Shown here: positions 62,378 through 64,000 of the stretch, in pieces
How positions within the stretch are numbered: the first letter of the stretch is position 1
How the letters are laid out: each line of letters begins with the position of its first letter
Assembly (NCBI RefSeq): GCF_900117455.1
Contig: NZ_FPHO01000003.1
Location: forward strand, 1,888,501 to 1,952,500
DNA from: Hyphomicrobium sp. CS1GBMeth3
GTDB taxonomy: Bacteria > Pseudomonadota > Alphaproteobacteria > Rhizobiales > Hyphomicrobiaceae
Reading direction: 5' to 3'
DNA: 64,000 nucleotides
Notes under the pieces: generated by a model
The model's input: only the letters and a program-made list of their open reading frames with translations
What the model was told of the DNA's origin: nothing
The model's database searches: none
Program-made: the position numbers and the translations under genes

Positions 62378-62447
62378 GCATTTATGCGCCGGCATGAAGC
62401 GCTCTGATGAGGGCGCCCTGCAGGTTCGAAGGAGAAAAGGCAAAGCC

Positions 62448-63380
62448 TCAGTAGAACAGGCTGGAGACGCTTTCCTCGCGCGAGGTGCGCAGAATCGCTT
62501 CGCCGAGCAGGGGCGCGATGGAAATTACACGGATGTTGCGCGCGGCCTGAACGGCCGCGGTCGGCAGGATCGAGTCTGTGATGACGAGATGCTTGAGGCG
62601 TGAGTTCTGAATGCGTGACACGGCACCGCCCGAGAGCACGCCATGCGTCACGTAGCACATCACCTCGGTGGCACCCTTCTCGAGCAGCGCGTCGGCAGCG
62701 TTCACGATCGTGCCGCCGCTATCGACGATGTCATCGATCAGAACGCAGCGCTTGCCGTCCACGTCGCCGATGACATTCATGACCTCGGATTCGCCGGGCC
62801 GCTCGCGCCGCTTGTCGCAGATGGCGATCGGCACGTCGATGCGCTTGGCAAGGGCGCGCGCGCGCACCACGCCGCCGACGTCCGGCGACACGACGACGAG
62901 GTTCTCGGTGCCGTAGCGCTCCTCGATGTCGCGCACCATGACGGGCGCCGCGAACAGGTTGTCGGTCGGGATGTCGAAGAAGCCCTGGATCTGCCCTGCG
63001 TGCAGATCGACGGTCAGCACGCGGTTGGCGCCGGCCCGCTCGATGAGATTGGCGACGAGCTTCGCCGAGATCGGCGTGCGCGGGCCGGGTTTACGATCCT
63101 GGCGCGCATAGCCGTAATAGGGAATGACCGCCGTAATGCGCCGCGCCGACGAGCGCTTCAGCGCGTCGATCAGGATCAGCAGCTCCATCAGGTTGTCGTT
63201 TGCGGGGAAGGAGGTCGACTGGATCACGAACGCGTCTTGGCCGCGCACGTTCTCCTGGATCTCGACGAACACTTCCATGTCCGCGAAACGCTTCACCTGG
63301 GATTTGGCCAGCGGGATCTTCTGATACTTTGCAATGGCTTCCGCCAGCGGCCGGTTACTGTTTCCGGCAACGATCTTCAT
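62448..63380 (-). CDS. prs: ribose-phosphate pyrophosphokinase
   Basis: A 310-residue PRPP synthase that feeds nucleotide, histidine and tryptophan synthesis. It begins [20 protein letters not shown], has the ATP loop [30 protein letters not shown], and the PRPP-binding [17 protein letters not shown]. The ATG at 63380 is chosen because it starts at the family's usual position; the frame extends 15 codons. No neighbour in an operon is visible on this strand. Confidence 0.95.
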   Translation of the reverse strand: MKIVAGNSNRPLAEAIAKYQKIPLAKSQVKRFADMEVFVEIQENVRGQDAFVIQSTSFPANDNLMELLILIDALKRSSARRITAVIPYYGYARQDRKPGPRTPISAKLVANLIERAGANRVLTVDLHAGQIQGFFDIPTDNLFAAPVMVRDIEERYGTENLVVVSPDVGGVVRARALAKRIDVPIAICDKRRERPGESEVMNVIGDVDGKRCVLIDDIVDSGGTIVNAADALLEKGATEVMCYVTHGVLSGGAVSRIQNSRLKHLVITDSILPTAAVQAARNIRVISIAPLLGEAILRTSREESVSSLFY

Positions 63381-63566
63381 GGTCTGGCCGTCCCTGCCAC
63401 TCTCACCGCGCACATCGAATGGCATGAACGCTCCTCATGCGACACTTCGATGACGCGCCTAATAACGTGCGGGCCCGGGTGTGTAAACCACCCGAGCCCG
63501 GCATGTTTAGCAGACTTTGTTTCGGTGTGGCCGCGGCCCATCAGAACGGCCGGCCCGGCCATAGGA

Positions 63567-64000
63567 TCAATTGACCTTCGGCAGGAGCTTAACGATGCCC
63601 TGTGCCGCTGCCGAGGCAGCCGCATCGGCAGTCTTGCCCCAGGAGCCGTCCAGCGAGCCCTGCGGGATCTCGTTCTTCTGCGAGACGGTGCCGAGCTTCT
63701 TGCCCTGCGGATCCTTGACGTCCCAGTCGATCTGGATCGGCTGCTTGCCGTTCTGACCCTGACCGACGACGACCTTGCCCTCAACCTTGTAGGTCTGCGC
63801 AGAGGGGGCATCCGTGAGCGACACGCCGCTGCGGCTGAGCTCCCGCTGGATGGCGCTGGTCAGCGCCACGCTGCCGTCGCCCGGGGCGCCGACGACGCTC
63901 GGGACCATGGCAGTAACCTTGCCCTCTCGGCCGATGCTGCCGGTGGTGGTGGCGGTTGCCGTCGGCTGAGCCGATACGGCGGCGGTCTGCGTGTAGCTGG
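63567..64000 (-). CDS. exported protein, cut by window edge
   Basis: The frame ends at 63567 and continues past the right edge; at least 144 residues are visible. The visible part begins SYTQTAAVSAQPTATATT, a Thr/Ala/Ser-rich linker, then a domain with VTAMVPSVVGAPGDGS, YKVEGKVVVGQGQNGK and WDVKDPQGKKLGTVSQ, ending in AAAQGIVKLLPKVN. It resembles the soluble part of alphaproteobacterial lipoproteins. The N-terminus is not in the window, so a lipobox cannot be checked. Confidence 0.6.
   Translation of the reverse strand, partial: SYTQTAAVSAQPTATATTTGSIGREGKVTAMVPSVVGAPGDGSVALTSAIQRELSRSGVSLTDAPSAQTYKVEGKVVVGQGQNGKQPIQIDWDVKDPQGKKLGTVSQKNEIPQGSLDGSWGKTADAAASAAAQGIVKLLPKVN

Overview
The window is high-GC DNA with dense genes on both strands, and its gene content points to a methylotrophic alphaproteobacterium of the order Hyphomicrobiales (Hyphomicrobium or a close relative; inference from gene content only). 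The main pointers are three diagnostic enzymes of the ethylmalonyl-CoA pathway (ethylmalonyl-CoA mutase, crotonyl-CoA carboxylase/reductase, methylsuccinyl-CoA dehydrogenase), formate-tetrahydrofolate ligase, a SoxYZ-like carrier of the type linked to quinoprotein alcohol dehydrogenases, and the alphaproteobacterial order cmk-rpsA-ihfB-lapA-trpF.

Layout. 0-6 kb: a minus-strand housekeeping run aroA-cmk-rpsA-sppA-ihfB-lapA-trpF (trpF cut by the left edge). 6-14 kb: FYDLN-acid protein, tRNA-Ala(GGC), a cupin, a thioredoxin-fold protein, a compact methylthioadenosine salvage operon (apt, zinc-ribbon protein, mtnA, class II aldolase), small stress proteins (CsbD, DUF1328), the SoxYZ-like carrier and a secreted nuclease. 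14-17.6 kb: AsmA protein, a short protein resembling half of S-adenosylmethionine decarboxylase, and a small anchored protein. 17.7-28.6 kb: the C1/C2 assimilation block (ecm and ccr divergent, mcd, fhs) with a Yip1-LepB fusion, a BrkB protein, a repeat element and a DMT transporter. 28.9-33 kb: prmB, a TRAP binding protein without its permease, an SDR and a PilZ-like protein. 33-37 kb: rplY-pth-(unknown)-ychF. 37.3-39.7 kb: a Fur/Zur-family regulator and then a tRNA-Leu(CAA) gene split in its anticodon loop by a 1,009-bp insertion that carries two small genes and a complete, different tRNA-Leu(CAA). 40-49.5 kb: a membrane protein/DCC oxidoreductase pair, P1 peptidase, YcgN protein, the msrP-msrQ-msrB repair operon, a two-nuclease-domain DUF2779 protein and small envelope genes. 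49.7-64 kb: a class A penicillin-binding protein, a YgjP-like metallopeptidase, TRAP dctQM permease genes without a binding protein, an Mrp ATPase with a C-terminal DUF971 domain (HCF101-like layout), aldo/keto reductase, a terpene-cyclase-like protein, a histidine-rich TonB-dependent receptor behind a Zur-box-like palindrome, prs, and a partial secreted protein at the right edge.

How the genes fit together. ecm, ccr and mcd catalyse steps of the cycle that regenerates glyoxylate when cells grow on C1 or C2 compounds, and fhs feeds formate carbon into tetrahydrofolate for the serine cycle. The methylthioadenosine operon recovers adenine (Apt) and routes the methylthioribose half through MtnA to an aldolase. 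The Fur/Zur-like regulator and the histidine-rich receptor suggest zinc-controlled uptake. No rRNA, CRISPR array, prophage or intact integrase was seen.
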